Shown here: positions 61,401-64,000 of the stretch, piece by piece
How the letters are laid out: every line of letters starts with the position of its first letter
How positions within the stretch are numbered: the stretch's first letter is position 1
Made by a program: the position numbers and the translations under genes
DNA from: Arion vulgaris
Lineage: Eukaryota > Mollusca > Gastropoda > Stylommatophora > Arionidae
Direction of reading: 5' to 3'
Assembly: GCA_020796225.1 (NCBI GenBank)
Contig: CM036755.1
Coordinates: 78,563,772-78,627,771 of the forward strand
Length of the DNA stretch: 64,000 nt
Notes under the pieces: generated by a model
Databases searched by the model: none
Seen by the model: the letters and a program-made list of their open reading frames with translations, nothing else
Told to the model about the DNA's origin: nothing

Positions 61401-64000
61401 CATCAAAATACTGTGCTAAAAATGAATGTATTTTGACCAAAGACTCAGATATGGTATCCTCTATGTAACCCGAAACATAACAAATGCCCTTTTCAAAATA
61501 AAGCAGTATAAGAATACCATCGCCAGAGTGTTTACCGGGCCCAAATTTGGGGTGTAAAGAATAGAACCACTGTTACCTGCCATGCATGTCGAAGAGGCGA
61601 CTAAGGAGGTTTGGCTGAAATCGGATGCACATGTCCTAAACGTGCAGAAGTCTATGCGTTTAGGGGCCTACCAAACCAATGTGCAACGATACACGTTCTT
61701 GGCAAAGATCAAACATATCACAAAGAGTGATTAAAATTGGTCGAAAGAACGAACGCAAAGAAGAAGAAGAAGAATACCATCCTTATTGATGACATGTGTT
61801 GTCTGTTGCAGCTCCACACGGAGATGAGACAATTGTTTCCCTTCTTTCTCAACATGGCAAAACTTGGCCATATTGGTTCCGCAAGATGGGTAAGTACTGG
61901 TATATCACTGTAGTTTTTGTTTCATGTTTTCTTTATGGTTTCATCTAGCGATTGTACATCTTCAACGTGAATAGTTACATACACACATATGATGGATAGT
62001 GACATAAAATGACAGATGTTTTGTCCTTGGACATTCTCATATCACATCTTCAAGTGTTCACTACTGTGACTTTCTTAAACGACCAAATGGCATTCTGATA
62101 GCATTCATATTTCATCAAAAACAAAGAGAAATATTGCTTTTCCATAAATAGCAAGTTTGTTTCTGAGAAAATCACTTGACTGAAATTATACATTTTTTTT
62201 CTTTGCACCAAGAGTTATGGACTGCTAAAATGACTAATGTGGAGGTGCTGAATGAGGTCAAGACACAGAAAGCTTATCATCAATATAAGAAAGAGGCAGT
62301 CATTATTTTTCGGGCATATGATGAGAAAGGGATGTTTAGAACACATCGTGACAACTGGTAAAATCGAGGGAAGACGAGACAGGAAGACAGAGACAATTTT
62401 GGATAACTTGACGTCATGGCATGGAAGAGTATCAATATCTGAGATGATAGCAAACACCAGAGACGCAGATTTGTGGAGATCCATGATCGCCTACGCCAGC
62501 CGGATCGGCCCCTGATGATGATGACTAAGAATTATCCGTAGTTTGAACTTTGTCCAGTTTACCTAAGTTATATTATAACTGTAACAAATATAACATAAAC
62601 ATAGTCAAAACTGAGGTAATGAATATAGGAGGGAAACATAATACACTAAACATCAACATCAATGGCAGTACAATAGAGCAAGAACAGGAATTCAAGTACC
62701 TAGGAAGCATATTTACAGAGGATGGTAGACTCGACAGAGAGATAGAAACTAGAGTCCAGAAAGCAAATGCAATAACCTACCAATTAGTGCCACTACTTAA
62801 GACATCCAAACATCTCACTGACAGCTAAACAACAGTTGATCAACAGCATCTTCATACCCACTCTATGTTACCAATACCAAACATAGACAATGAATAAGAA
62901 ACATACACAGAAAATAGCAACATGCGAAACGAGATGTCTCCTCAAAGTCACCAACAATACAAGAATCGATATAATAACGAATACCAGCATCAGAGAAAGG
63001 GTTGGAACAAGACCATGCTTGAATTATATAGCGAAACAGAGAATGAAGTGGTTTGGCCACTTGGTAAGAATGCGAACAGACCAAACTGCCTATGAAGCTT
63101 CCACAACAGAATATCAGGAAGGAAGGCGAGAGGAAGACCGGGAAAAGGTGGATAGATAACGTAGTTGAATTCTGCCAGGGACTAAGAAAACCATCACACA
63201 AGTCACCAGAGAAGTGCAAGACAAATACATAAAACCACAACACTGGGTTAACAACCCGGTAACAGTGTGCTGACAAAAAAAGAAAACCTAAGTTTGACAT
63301 GACTGCTGTTGTCCAGATGCTGGAGGTGTAACTCCATAATAGGCCAACTGTCCCTCTGTCGACTACGAAAGTACACATAGCTATGGTCTATGATGATGTT
63401 GGCAATCAGTATTACTTTATTGTCACCAAACCTGTTAGTACTTTTTGTCATGTAATAGTCTCCTTTATTTTGTTTGCAGACAGTGCAAAAAATTTGGGAA
63501 ATTACACCTTGCAGCTTAATGCTGTTTTGTCTTGTAAGAGTCTCCTTTATTTTGTTTGCAGACAGTGCAAAAAATTTGGGACATTACACCTTGCAGCTTA
63601 ATGCTGTTTTGTCTTGTAATAGTCTCCTTTATTTTGTTTGCAGACAGTGCAAAAAATTTGGGAAATTACACCTTGCAGCTTAATGCTGTTTTGTCTTGTA
63701 ATAGTCTCCTTTATTTTCTTTGCAGACAGTGCAAAAAATTTGGGAAATTACACCTTGCAGCTTAATGCTGTTCTGTCTTGTAAGAGTCTTCTTTATTTTG
63801 TTTACAGACGGTGCCAAGAATTTGGGAAACTACACCTTGCAGCTTCATGCTGTTCTGTCTTGTAATAGTCTTCTTTATTTTGTTTGCAGACAGTGCCAAG
63901 AATTTGGGAAACTATACCTTGCAGCTTCATGCTGTTCTGTCTTGTAAGAGTCTTCTTTATTTTGTTTGCAGACAGTGCCAAGAATTTGGGAAACTACACC
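19270..64000 (+). CDS. SMCHD1: SMCHD1, N-terminal part (19 exons plus a tandem exon array)
   Basis: Structural maintenance of chromosomes flexible hinge domain-containing 1, a nuclear GHKL-ATPase that in vertebrates silences chromatin (X inactivation and repeat arrays). The exons join to about 776 codons collinear with vertebrate SMCHD1. The start ATG at 19270 has A at -3 and G at +4 and is followed by [19 protein letters not shown], like the vertebrate N-terminus. ATPase motifs are present: [10 protein letters not shown] (Bergerat N box), [10 protein letters not shown] and [13 protein letters not shown]. Phases agree at every junction except exon 5 to exon 6 (see findings). The C-terminal half, with the hinge, lies right of the window. 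Every intron longer than about 1 kb carries retroposons, but no exon is interrupted. The distance between the first two exons is 7.4 kb. Confidence 0.96.
19717..19858 (+). mobile_element. SINE family B, 5' half
   Basis: cccaaattggggtgtaaaga onward matches SINE-B for ~110 bp, then a different sequence (gttgggctagctaccgcac) follows. A Z-family tail abuts it at 19860. Confidence 0.8.
19860..20065 (+). mobile_element. Repeat Z, 3' part
   Basis: cggagagcgaaacgagtaaa through gaatttatgg and ggtctggtacatcggtctgg matches 54228-54475 and the reverse complement of 56125-56400. Confidence 0.82.
20255..20910 (-). mobile_element. LINE-H1 RNase H and C-terminal region
   Basis: Reading leftwards: VYTDGSV, an in-frame TAA at 20859-20861, then [44 protein letters not shown] and [18 protein letters not shown]. 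This is a full RNase H set (D, E, D, H/D sites) in a 150-codon open frame (20831 to 20379). After it come the remains of the C-terminal [10 protein letters not shown] motif at 20270-20300 in another frame. A dead copy, but fairly young. Confidence 0.92.
20975..21150 (-). mobile_element. LINE-H1 linker between RT and RNase H
   Basis: Shares gggatccattcttcccttttg-type sequence and gtagtcacctggccaattgt with 49065-49305. It lies upstream (on the element's strand) of the RNase H at 20255-20910, so it is probably the same insertion. Confidence 0.7.
21151..22100. other. Unassigned intron 1 sequence
   Basis: Includes a short SINE-D core trace (gtcctttcagaaagcagtag at 21768-21787). A 65-codon frame on the - strand (21646 to 21449) has no recognised family. 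Confidence 0.4.
22143..22680 (-). mobile_element. LINE-H1 reverse transcriptase, inverted 5' segment
   Basis: A 174-codon frame with [20 protein letters not shown], the catalytic FADD ([10 protein letters not shown]), [11 protein letters not shown] and MKFLGVQFD. This is the RT palm and thumb of a non-LTR element. It runs opposite to the RNase H that follows immediately on the right. Confidence 0.93.
22681..23345 (+). mobile_element. LINE-H1 RNase H and 3' end
   Basis: Starts [19 protein letters not shown], then [20 protein letters not shown] and [11 protein letters not shown]. It shifts frame near 23040 ([11 protein letters not shown]; a +1 reading gives PGHMGVVGS) and ends with the H1 3' end atggacatgtccggagtgca. 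Confidence 0.92.
23346..24118. other. Unassigned, one 112-codon frame
   Basis: The + frame 23706-24044 is unrecognised and has no intron-like borders or family match I can name. Probably more repeat. Confidence 0.35.
24127..25296 (-). mobile_element. hAT transposon, internally deleted
   Basis: Terminal inverted repeats CAGTGATGGGCAAA and TTTGCCCATCACTG (- strand end also reads agtacggcccgcggccaag). The flanks are 8-bp duplications, gtataggg and gtatatgg, 7 of 8 identical. Near the left end on the - strand (24530 to 24297) lies the C-terminal dimerisation region of a hAT transposase: [20 protein letters not shown] and [13 protein letters not shown]. At 1.17 kb it lacks the DDE core, so it is not autonomous. 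Confidence 0.93.
25300..25714. other. No feature seen
   Basis: AT-rich intron 1 sequence with no recognised repeat. Confidence 0.4.
25715..25870 (+). mobile_element. LINE-R2 scrap
   Basis: [20 protein letters not shown] then DILEDLNIN, the R2 RT C-terminal pattern, cut off by the 3' end of LINE-R4 at ~25866. Confidence 0.78.
25866..26585 (-). mobile_element. LINE-R4 3' end, split by SINE-F
   Basis: Right part: [35 protein letters not shown] and [12 protein letters not shown]. Left part, after the [15 protein letters not shown], a C-terminal zinc-knuckle-like CxxC, and a (TTA)n-type 3' end. Removing 26008-26221 restores one continuous frame through the junction. Confidence 0.9.
26008..26221 (+). 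mobile_element. SINE family F inside LINE-R4
   Basis: Full length, with head gtgttcgtagcgcgttggac, B box gggttcaattcc and an A-tail of about 20. Perfect 13-bp duplication acatgatcaaggt (25995-26007, 26222-26234). Confidence 0.97.
26759..26834 (+). CDS. SMCHD1: SMCHD1 exon 2
   Basis: Acceptor gttaacag, donor gtaaac. Encodes [19 protein letters not shown], matching the [11 protein letters not shown] stretch of the vertebrate N-terminal domain. Confidence 0.93.
27076..27328 (+). mobile_element. SINE family B, full length
   Basis: Perfect 13-bp duplication agatcccttgttc (27063-27075, 27329-27341). It ends in gaagtagaagaag. Confidence 0.96.
27440..27600 (+). mobile_element. LINE-H1 3' end remnant
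   Basis: ggagcacatctagttattca then gaagtgcagtgatgatggtt is a mutated form of the H1 3' terminus. Confidence 0.6.
28038..28216. repeat. 26-bp minisatellite
   Basis: About 7 units of atccatttagtattagctag plus aaatac, one of them shortened. Confidence 0.95.
28349..28583. repeat. 16-bp minisatellite
   Basis: About 14 units of ctacttacttggtagt with a few slipped copies; ended by a SINE-C insertion. Confidence 0.97.
28584..28839 (-). mobile_element. SINE family C inserted in the 16-bp array
   Basis: Tail seen as tcttcttcttt on the + strand; 5' end ggcaccacacgggcg. The duplication ggtagtctact (28573-28583, 28840-28850) is one unit fragment of the array. Confidence 0.95.
28957..29115 (+). CDS. SMCHD1: SMCHD1 exon 3
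   Basis: Acceptor tttttcag, donor gtaaga. Encodes [30 protein letters not shown] and QNPL, the lead-in to the ATPase. Confidence 0.97.
29328..29572 (+). mobile_element. SINE family C, diverged
   Basis: gggagcaaagaatag, aagctaccctagtaaataaa and cttaggctcagatcgcatac match the family; several small deletions; ends gaagaag. Confidence 0.88.
29730..29960. repeat. 20-bp minisatellite, about 11 imperfect units
   Basis: Units like atcactcttgtgtcaaatgg, variable at several positions. Confidence 0.9.
29962..30185 (-). mobile_element. LINE-R3 fragment (RT thumb region)
   Basis: The reverse complement reads [19 protein letters not shown], then INVNGTTI-like and KYLGS-like sequence with errors, as at 62550-62830. 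Confidence 0.75.
30190..30298 (-). mobile_element. SINE family B, 3' part
   Basis: gaccaattttaatcactctt through cacattggtttggtaggccc on the + strand equals the reverse complement of the SINE-B 3' half. It directly joins the R3 fragment. Confidence 0.85.
30590..30905 (+). mobile_element. LINE-H2 C-terminal region and 3' tail
   Basis: [39 protein letters not shown] and [10 protein letters not shown] form the Cys/His-containing tail typical after RNase H in some non-LTR elements. It runs to TAA and then a tail gattgcgagagagagggaga, the same end as repeat Z. Confidence 0.88.
31208..31290 (+). CDS. SMCHD1: SMCHD1 exon 4 (GHKL N box)
   Basis: Acceptor ttccaacag, donor gtaggc. [15 protein letters not shown] holds the conserved Glu and Asn of the Bergerat fold that bind Mg-ATP. 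Confidence 0.97.
31535..31610 (+). mobile_element. SINE family C fragment
   Basis: gggagcaaagaatagtgaca through gtgactaaggtaggggctcg; about 75 bp, then a different element begins. Confidence 0.7.
31611..32130 (+). mobile_element. Non-LTR element 5' leader and endonuclease N-terminus
   Basis: From about 31895: [38 protein letters not shown] and HTGKMLYG. This is the N-terminal part of an APE-type endonuclease (the N in CWNVR and E in CETRW are metal-site residues). The ~280 bp before it are probably the element's 5' region. It is cut at ~32130 and followed by an H1 3' piece. Confidence 0.82.
32150..32690 (+). mobile_element. LINE-H1 RNase H C-terminal half and 3' end
   Basis: [20 protein letters not shown] in one frame, then [20 protein letters not shown], and the 3' motif [16 protein letters not shown] (a changed Cys-Pro-Glu-Cys). 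Almost collinear with 46430-46691 plus 47289-47395. Confidence 0.9.
32751..32887 (+). CDS. SMCHD1: SMCHD1 exon 5 (DxGxG motif)
   Basis: Acceptor atttgtag, donor gtaaga. Encodes [20 protein letters not shown] and [14 protein letters not shown]. It ends in phase 2, which does not fit the phase-0 start of the next exon found. Confidence 0.95.
33098..33640 (-). mobile_element. SINE family D, split by SINE-E
   Basis: 33098-33167 and 33517-33640 are one D copy (gatgttgccatcaaccacag and ttcagtactttgccattgct on the + strand). SINE-E at 33168-33516 separates them. Confidence 0.9.
33168..33516 (-). mobile_element. SINE family E, full length, nested
   Basis: Long T run at left (A-tail of a - strand element), B box gggttcgaacc on the - strand near the right end. 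Perfect 14-bp duplication cctagccaccaatt (33154-33167, 33517-33530). Only full copy of this family in the window. Confidence 0.95.
33700..33949 (+). mobile_element. SINE family B, full length
   Basis: Perfect 10-bp duplication gtgaaacaat (33690-33699, 33950-33959); ends gaagaagaa. Confidence 0.95.
34458..34601 (+). CDS. SMCHD1: SMCHD1 exon 6 (GVGGKQA motif)
   Basis: Acceptor cttttcccag, donor gtgaga. Encodes [13 protein letters not shown], then [20 protein letters not shown]. 48 codons, phase 0 at both ends. The first 20 or so residues are unlike the vertebrate linker. Confidence 0.95.
34777..35177. mobile_element. Tc1/mariner-type MITE, second family (401 bp)
   Basis: TIRs CAGGGTGGGCAAAAA and TTTTTGGCCCACCCTG, followed inside by ATGAGAACATCGC and GCGATGTTCTCAT, with TA on both sides. 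It contains a 90-codon - strand frame (35159 to 34887) with no transposase motif. The single copy in this window differs from the CAGGGTGTTC family. Confidence 0.92.
35285..35555 (+). mobile_element. SINE family G, full length
   Basis: tRNA-like head (agcgcagttgttagggaact; B box gggttcaattcc), body gatgttgaccacatcaccca and an end rich in tactttttactttac. Confidence 0.9.
35556..36184. other. No feature seen
   Basis: AT-rich intron sequence; a 63-codon hydrophobic - strand frame near 35750 is not convincing. Confidence 0.4.
36185..36416 (+). mobile_element. SINE family D, variant head
   Basis: The core ccgttcagaaagcaatggca and the end gtcctgtaaaggatatgcaa are D, but the head (ggcctagggttagtgac, gagttcgaatcacg) differs from the ctgtagctcag head at 55660. 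Confidence 0.82.
36793..37044 (+). mobile_element. SINE family A, full length
   Basis: Reference copy. A box taagtggttaagcac, B box gggttcgagttcg, body ggtggcgtgccatttctgcg, and a T-rich end. Perfect 12-bp duplication agatttcaacag (36781-36792, 37045-37056). Confidence 0.97.
37057..37600. other. No clear feature
   Basis: Short frames on both strands near 37274-37550 show CARM- and CxxC-like scraps but nothing I can name; possibly an old LINE. Confidence 0.35.
37619..37825 (-). mobile_element. SINE family F, full length
   Basis: Poly-T at left, head at right (cgctacgaacatgctgggca). Duplication attatctttattta / attatttttattta (13 of 14) at 37605 and 37826. It lies 85 bp before the acceptor of SMCHD1 exon 7. 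Confidence 0.94.
37911..38030 (+). CDS. SMCHD1: SMCHD1 exon 7
   Basis: Acceptor acctcctag, donor gtaaaa. 40 codons: [27 protein letters not shown] and YTGYIRNRQ. Confidence 0.97.
38580..38960 (-). mobile_element. LINE-H2 fragment
   Basis: The reverse complement contains [20 protein letters not shown], the H2 C-terminal motif, and upstream LRTGH-like sequence. The piece 38774-38950 is repeated at 43151-43328. Confidence 0.8.
39205..39445 (+). mobile_element. SINE family H
   Basis: catgcgggagatcctggttc (B box region) then aacatcctaacctgaacagt and tgccatgcagccattaaatt; collinear with 60370-60560. Confidence 0.8.
39520..39735 (+). mobile_element. SINE family A, diverged
   Basis: tgttgctgtagctatagagt, tctacaggtggttgggcatt and ggtgctatgaagtcaattct match the A consensus; A-run at the end. 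Confidence 0.85.
39736..40183. other. No feature seen
   Basis: T-rich intron sequence; nothing recognised. Confidence 0.4.
40193..40446 (-). mobile_element. SINE family C
   Basis: Reverse complement of the C consensus; perfect 9-bp duplication cacattaat (40184-40192, 40447-40455). The gaagaag tail is lost. Confidence 0.92.
40590..40753 (+). CDS. SMCHD1: SMCHD1 exon 8
   Basis: Acceptor gttgacag, donor gtaagc. Encodes [20 protein letters not shown] and [11 protein letters not shown]. Confidence 0.96.
40860..40925 (-). mobile_element. LINE-H1 3' end scrap
   Basis: The reverse complement reads gttgagcacctatgggtgtg, the EHLWV(C)P segment of H1. Confidence 0.6.
41438..41540 (+). CDS. SMCHD1: SMCHD1 exon 9
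   Basis: Acceptor ctttacag, donor gtaagt. Encodes [17 protein letters not shown] and FNNIDIQ. Confidence 0.96.
41620..41765 (+). mobile_element. LINE-R4 scrap
   Basis: aaatgtggcgctgtaaccac and gagaatcgtcgcgccgctga correspond to the [12 protein letters not shown] and [12 protein letters not shown] segment of the R4 copy at 25866-26585. Confidence 0.75.
41983..42196 (+). CDS. SMCHD1: SMCHD1 exon 10
   Basis: Acceptor aacctacag, donor gtatgt. Encodes [33 protein letters not shown]. The donor choice is confirmed by the phase of the next exon. Confidence 0.95.
42447..43015 (-). mobile_element. Unclassified ~570-bp repeat, copy 1
   Basis: The reverse complement is collinear with 46700-47280 (cagaaagctggattttg, gaattagttcacac, ggccagattttttt). 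Non-coding; no obvious terminal inverted repeat. It borders the tttacttctgtcatctc minisatellite on its right. Confidence 0.85.
43010..43745. repeat. 34-bp minisatellite, interrupted
   Basis: Units of tttttatttgtttacttctg plus tcatctctctttac, at 43010-43150 and 43325-43745. The long leucine/phenylalanine-rich open frames in all three frames are by-products of the repeat. A 178-bp block (43151-43328) interrupts it. Confidence 0.95.
43151..43328 (-). mobile_element. Second copy of a 178-bp LINE-H2 piece
   Basis: Nearly identical to 38774-38950 in the same orientation; the clearest differences are a few added bases in the ctttccttttcttttga run and two substitutions at the end. Confidence 0.93.
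43892..44012 (+). CDS. SMCHD1: SMCHD1 exon 11
   Basis: Acceptor gttttctag, donor gtaagt. Acidic EPEDDHG, then [19 protein letters not shown], a well-conserved block. Confidence 0.96.
44190..44570 (-). mobile_element. SINE family G, two adjacent copies
   Basis: 44190-44345 is the 3' half of one copy; 44370-44570 is a longer diverged copy with head traces (gcgaccacagacccacaaag). Both match the reverse complement of 35285-35555. Confidence 0.82.
44640..45030 (+). mobile_element. LINE-R2 RT C-terminal region
   Basis: [40 protein letters not shown] and KRRRGRS, then a stop and frame decay. It ends in a (gatgat)n tract at 45016-45030. Confidence 0.88.
45318..45565 (+). mobile_element. SINE family C
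   Basis: ggaacaaagaatagtaacac to gagagttcgaagaagaagaa; lies just before SMCHD1 exon 12. The target duplication is unclear. Confidence 0.9.
45605..45664 (+). CDS. SMCHD1: SMCHD1 exon 12
   Basis: 60-bp exon; acceptor tctccag, donor gtaagt. Encodes [19 protein letters not shown]. Confidence 0.94.
45665..46174. other. Unassigned, possible LINE scrap
   Basis: 45800-45990 reads like an RT C-terminal tail ([15 protein letters not shown]) but is too broken to assign. Confidence 0.4.
46175..46405 (-). mobile_element. SINE family G, diverged
   Basis: acacatggtgggtgatgtca and gcccttgttt-type head on the - strand match the family. Confidence 0.7.
46430..47395 (+). mobile_element. LINE-H1 3' region, split by a ~580-bp element
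   Basis: 46430-46699 and 47281-47395 join to match 32305-32690 ([17 protein letters not shown], then [13 protein letters not shown]). The insertion at 46700-47280 splits it. Confidence 0.93.
46700..47280 (+). mobile_element. Unclassified ~580-bp repeat with 8-bp duplication, copy 2
   Basis: Flanked by tgattaat at 46692-46699 and 47281-47288. The uninterrupted homologue at 32560 has this octamer once. An 8-bp duplication suits a hAT-type insertion, but I see no matching inverted ends. Confidence 0.88.
47640..48330 (+). mobile_element. Non-LTR RT N-terminal part, degenerate
   Basis: Around 47720 the frame resembles [15 protein letters not shown]; 48150-48290 gives [20 protein letters not shown], the RT motif with SSYRPISL. 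An unrelated stretch lies between (47800-48130). Confidence 0.78.
48310..48790 (+). mobile_element. LINE-R3 RT C-terminal region
   Basis: [46 protein letters not shown] and KGRPRK-type sequence in two frames. Collinear with 54840-55410. Confidence 0.9.
49065..49305 (-). mobile_element. LINE-H1 linker fragment
   Basis: Matches 20975-21150 (tggatccattcttccccttt; gtggtcacctgaccaactgt). Confidence 0.8.
49308..49455 (+). mobile_element. SINE family D, 5' part
   Basis: Head gtctgtagctcaagcggaag, B box ggttcaaacc, block gcaaattcgtttcctaagat, end ctgttcagaaagc. Confidence 0.9.
49640..49763 (+). CDS. SMCHD1: SMCHD1 exon 13
   Basis: Acceptor tttaatag, donor gtaagt. Encodes [20 protein letters not shown] and [11 protein letters not shown]. 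Confidence 0.96.
49835..50330 (+). mobile_element. LINE-H2 RNase H end and C-terminal region
   Basis: SHCGIPGNE followed by ADRL in frame-shifted form, then [19 protein letters not shown] and [11 protein letters not shown] 15-codon duplication is visible in the middle (gtggacaggcacc twice). Confidence 0.85.
50420..50605 (-). mobile_element. SINE family G, diverged
   Basis: aatgtggtcaacatcccacc and catcagcatgcagtgggtaa match the reverse complement of the G body. Confidence 0.8.
50650..50870 (+). mobile_element. LINE-H2 extreme C-terminus and 3' end
   Basis: [17 protein letters not shown], then a short tail and a stop, ending cagagatcgctgaagaagaagaag. This shows the H2 3' end with a gaagaag tail. 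Confidence 0.85.
50925..52045 (-). mobile_element. Repeat family Z, second long copy
   Basis: Reverse complement collinear with 15985-17090. The 113-codon frame (51552 to 51211) shares [19 protein letters not shown] and PAEVKPV with the first copy. Confidence 0.85.
52085..52740 (-). mobile_element. LINE-R3 RT C-terminal region, 208-codon frame
   Basis: The longest intact R3 frame: [76 protein letters not shown] and [13 protein letters not shown]. No stop from 52707 to 52084, so this copy is probably recent. It ends about 85 bp before SMCHD1 exon 14. Confidence 0.93.
52825..53019 (+). CDS. SMCHD1: SMCHD1 exon 14
   Basis: Acceptor tgtcatcag, donor gtaagt. 65 codons: [39 protein letters not shown]. 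Confidence 0.96.
53098..53520 (+). mobile_element. LINE-R2 RT C-terminal region
   Basis: [39 protein letters not shown] and MNMTIAKW in a 64-codon frame (53263-53457); ends gatgatgata. Confidence 0.9.
53690..53935 (+). mobile_element. SINE family A
   Basis: Head tgctaagtggataacc, B box gggttcgaatctgg, body taccgtgccatttctgcgg-type sequence; small deletions. Confidence 0.92.
54095..54226 (+). mobile_element. SINE family B, 5' half
   Basis: cgccagtggttacgggcaca to gtgtagaagtcaat; then a Z tail follows directly. Confidence 0.85.
54228..54475 (+). mobile_element. Repeat Z, 3' part
   Basis: gctgccatgcaggccggctg, gcggagagcgaacccagtaa to ggtgattgcgagagagagag. It joins a SINE-B 5' half, as at 19717-20065. 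Confidence 0.88.
54840..55410 (+). mobile_element. LINE-R3 RT C-terminal region
   Basis: [40 protein letters not shown]; collinear with 48310-48790 through agctcccatccctac. It stops about 70 bp before SMCHD1 exon 15. Confidence 0.9.
55478..55591 (+). CDS. SMCHD1: SMCHD1 exon 15
   Basis: Acceptor ttttacag, donor gtaact. 38 codons: [19 protein letters not shown]. Confidence 0.95.
55660..55808 (+). mobile_element. SINE family D, 5' part
   Basis: Clean tRNA-like head: A box gtagctcagcggtagtgagc, B box ggttcaaatcc. Ends cgttcagaaagc; the rest of the D core is missing. Confidence 0.93.
56125..56570 (-). mobile_element. Repeat Z, 3' half
   Basis: The reverse complement carries [20 protein letters not shown] and LPCR, then the Z 3' end. 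It joins an H2-type tail at 56125-56200 (agatttcccataaattctgc). Confidence 0.85.
56760..56866 (+). CDS. SMCHD1: SMCHD1 exon 16
   Basis: Acceptor tcttccag, donor gtaagc. [20 protein letters not shown] and an acidic EEEET end. Confidence 0.95.
56867..57940. other. No assigned feature
   Basis: Intron 16 left part. AT-rich with scraps resembling RT-element text but nothing firm. A tatatata run lies at 57930-57942. Confidence 0.4.
58150..58615 (-). mobile_element. LINE-R5 RT C-terminal region
   Basis: The reverse complement, with frameshifts, reads [33 protein letters not shown], then [10 protein letters not shown] and [19 protein letters not shown]: a widespread RTE-like lineage. Confidence 0.85.
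58616..58785 (+). mobile_element. SINE family C, 5' truncated
   Basis: ctaccttagtaaataaaaag to tggagcgttcgaagaagaag; lies just before SMCHD1 exon 17. Confidence 0.9.
58824..58906 (+). CDS. SMCHD1: SMCHD1 exon 17
   Basis: Acceptor tctaatcag, donor gtaagc. [15 protein letters not shown], aligned with the vertebrate LPDRLSVTWPEGDEL. Confidence 0.94.
59000..59300 (-). mobile_element. LINE-H2-like C-terminal fragment
   Basis: The reverse complement gives ISYRTAPVC / [10 protein letters not shown] and [18 protein letters not shown] with a stop, like the H2 C-terminus. Confidence 0.65.
59339..59525 (-). mobile_element. SINE-B 5' part joined to a SINE-C-like piece
   Basis: 59405-59525 is the SINE-B 5' half reversed (ctccttagtcgcctcttacg). 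59339-59400 resembles reversed SINE-C (tgttatgcgcctta). Confidence 0.75.
59548..59642. repeat. ~30-bp tandem repeat, three units
   Basis: Units built on aaatatcaacagtttgaatg; 40 bp before the SMCHD1 exon 18 acceptor. Confidence 0.88.
59683..59793 (+). CDS. SMCHD1: SMCHD1 exon 18
   Basis: Acceptor atctttcag, donor gtaagt. [17 protein letters not shown] and [14 protein letters not shown]. Confidence 0.95.
59940..60235 (+). mobile_element. LINE-H2 scrap
   Basis: ccccagactgcagagc and gataaactcactggcctagt-type sequence match 50150-50290. Confidence 0.65.
60370..60560 (+). mobile_element. SINE family H
   Basis: ttatgcgggagacccatact, atcctaacctgaacagcttt and cgactgcgctagccatgtgg; second copy of the family. 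Confidence 0.82.
60561..61510. other. Mostly unassigned; LINE-H1 3' end at 61005-61095
   Basis: 61005-61095 carries a clean H1 terminus encoding [15 protein letters not shown]. The rest has no recognised feature. Confidence 0.55.
61521..61770 (+). mobile_element. SINE family B, full length
   Basis: Perfect 10-bp duplication agaataccat (61511-61520, 61771-61780). It ends gaagaagaag, 40 bp before the SMCHD1 exon 19 acceptor. Confidence 0.96.
61812..61889 (+). CDS. SMCHD1: SMCHD1 exon 19
   Basis: Acceptor gttgcag, donor gtaagt. [17 protein letters not shown]; it leaves one G, which makes the first codon of the array exon GAC. Confidence 0.95.
62185..62525 (+). mobile_element. LINE-R6 RT C-terminal region
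   Basis: 87-codon frame: [40 protein letters not shown] and [15 protein letters not shown], ending at a stop and a gatgatgatg tail. Well preserved. Confidence 0.9.
62550..63280 (+). mobile_element. LINE-R3 RT thumb and C-terminal region
   Basis: [40 protein letters not shown], then shifted: [16 protein letters not shown] and [19 protein letters not shown]. It lies just left of the exon array. Confidence 0.92.
63446..64000. repeat. 82-bp tandem repeat containing the SMCHD1 exon
   Basis: Period exactly 82 bp: 54 bp of exon plus 28 bp of spacer (gtaatagtctcctttatttt then gtttgcag). The left edge lies inside the exon end (tttgtcatgtaatag), where the first unit is partial. It continues past the window. 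Confidence 0.96.
63480..64000 (+). CDS. SMCHD1: SMCHD1 exon 20, tandem array of at least 7 copies
   Basis: A 54-bp exon recurs at 63480, 63562, 63644, 63726, 63808, 63890 and 63972 (last copy cut by the window edge). Every copy has acceptor tttgcag or tttacag, and each complete copy has donor gtaaga or gtaata. With the G from exon 19 it reads [18 protein letters not shown], matching the vertebrate block with KLGNYTLKLQVVL. Phase is 1 in and 1 out and the length is 18 codons, so any number of copies keeps the frame. Differences among copies: GCA/GCC, AAA/AAG, AAT/AAC, TAC/TAT, TTG/CTG (silent) and Ser/Gly, Asn/His twice. I cannot tell which copies are used. Confidence 0.88.

Noticed and set aside
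63480..63780. Reading through the exon array as one long exon
   Set aside because: 82 is not a multiple of three, so unspliced copies fall into shifting frames and each frame meets a stop after two or three units.
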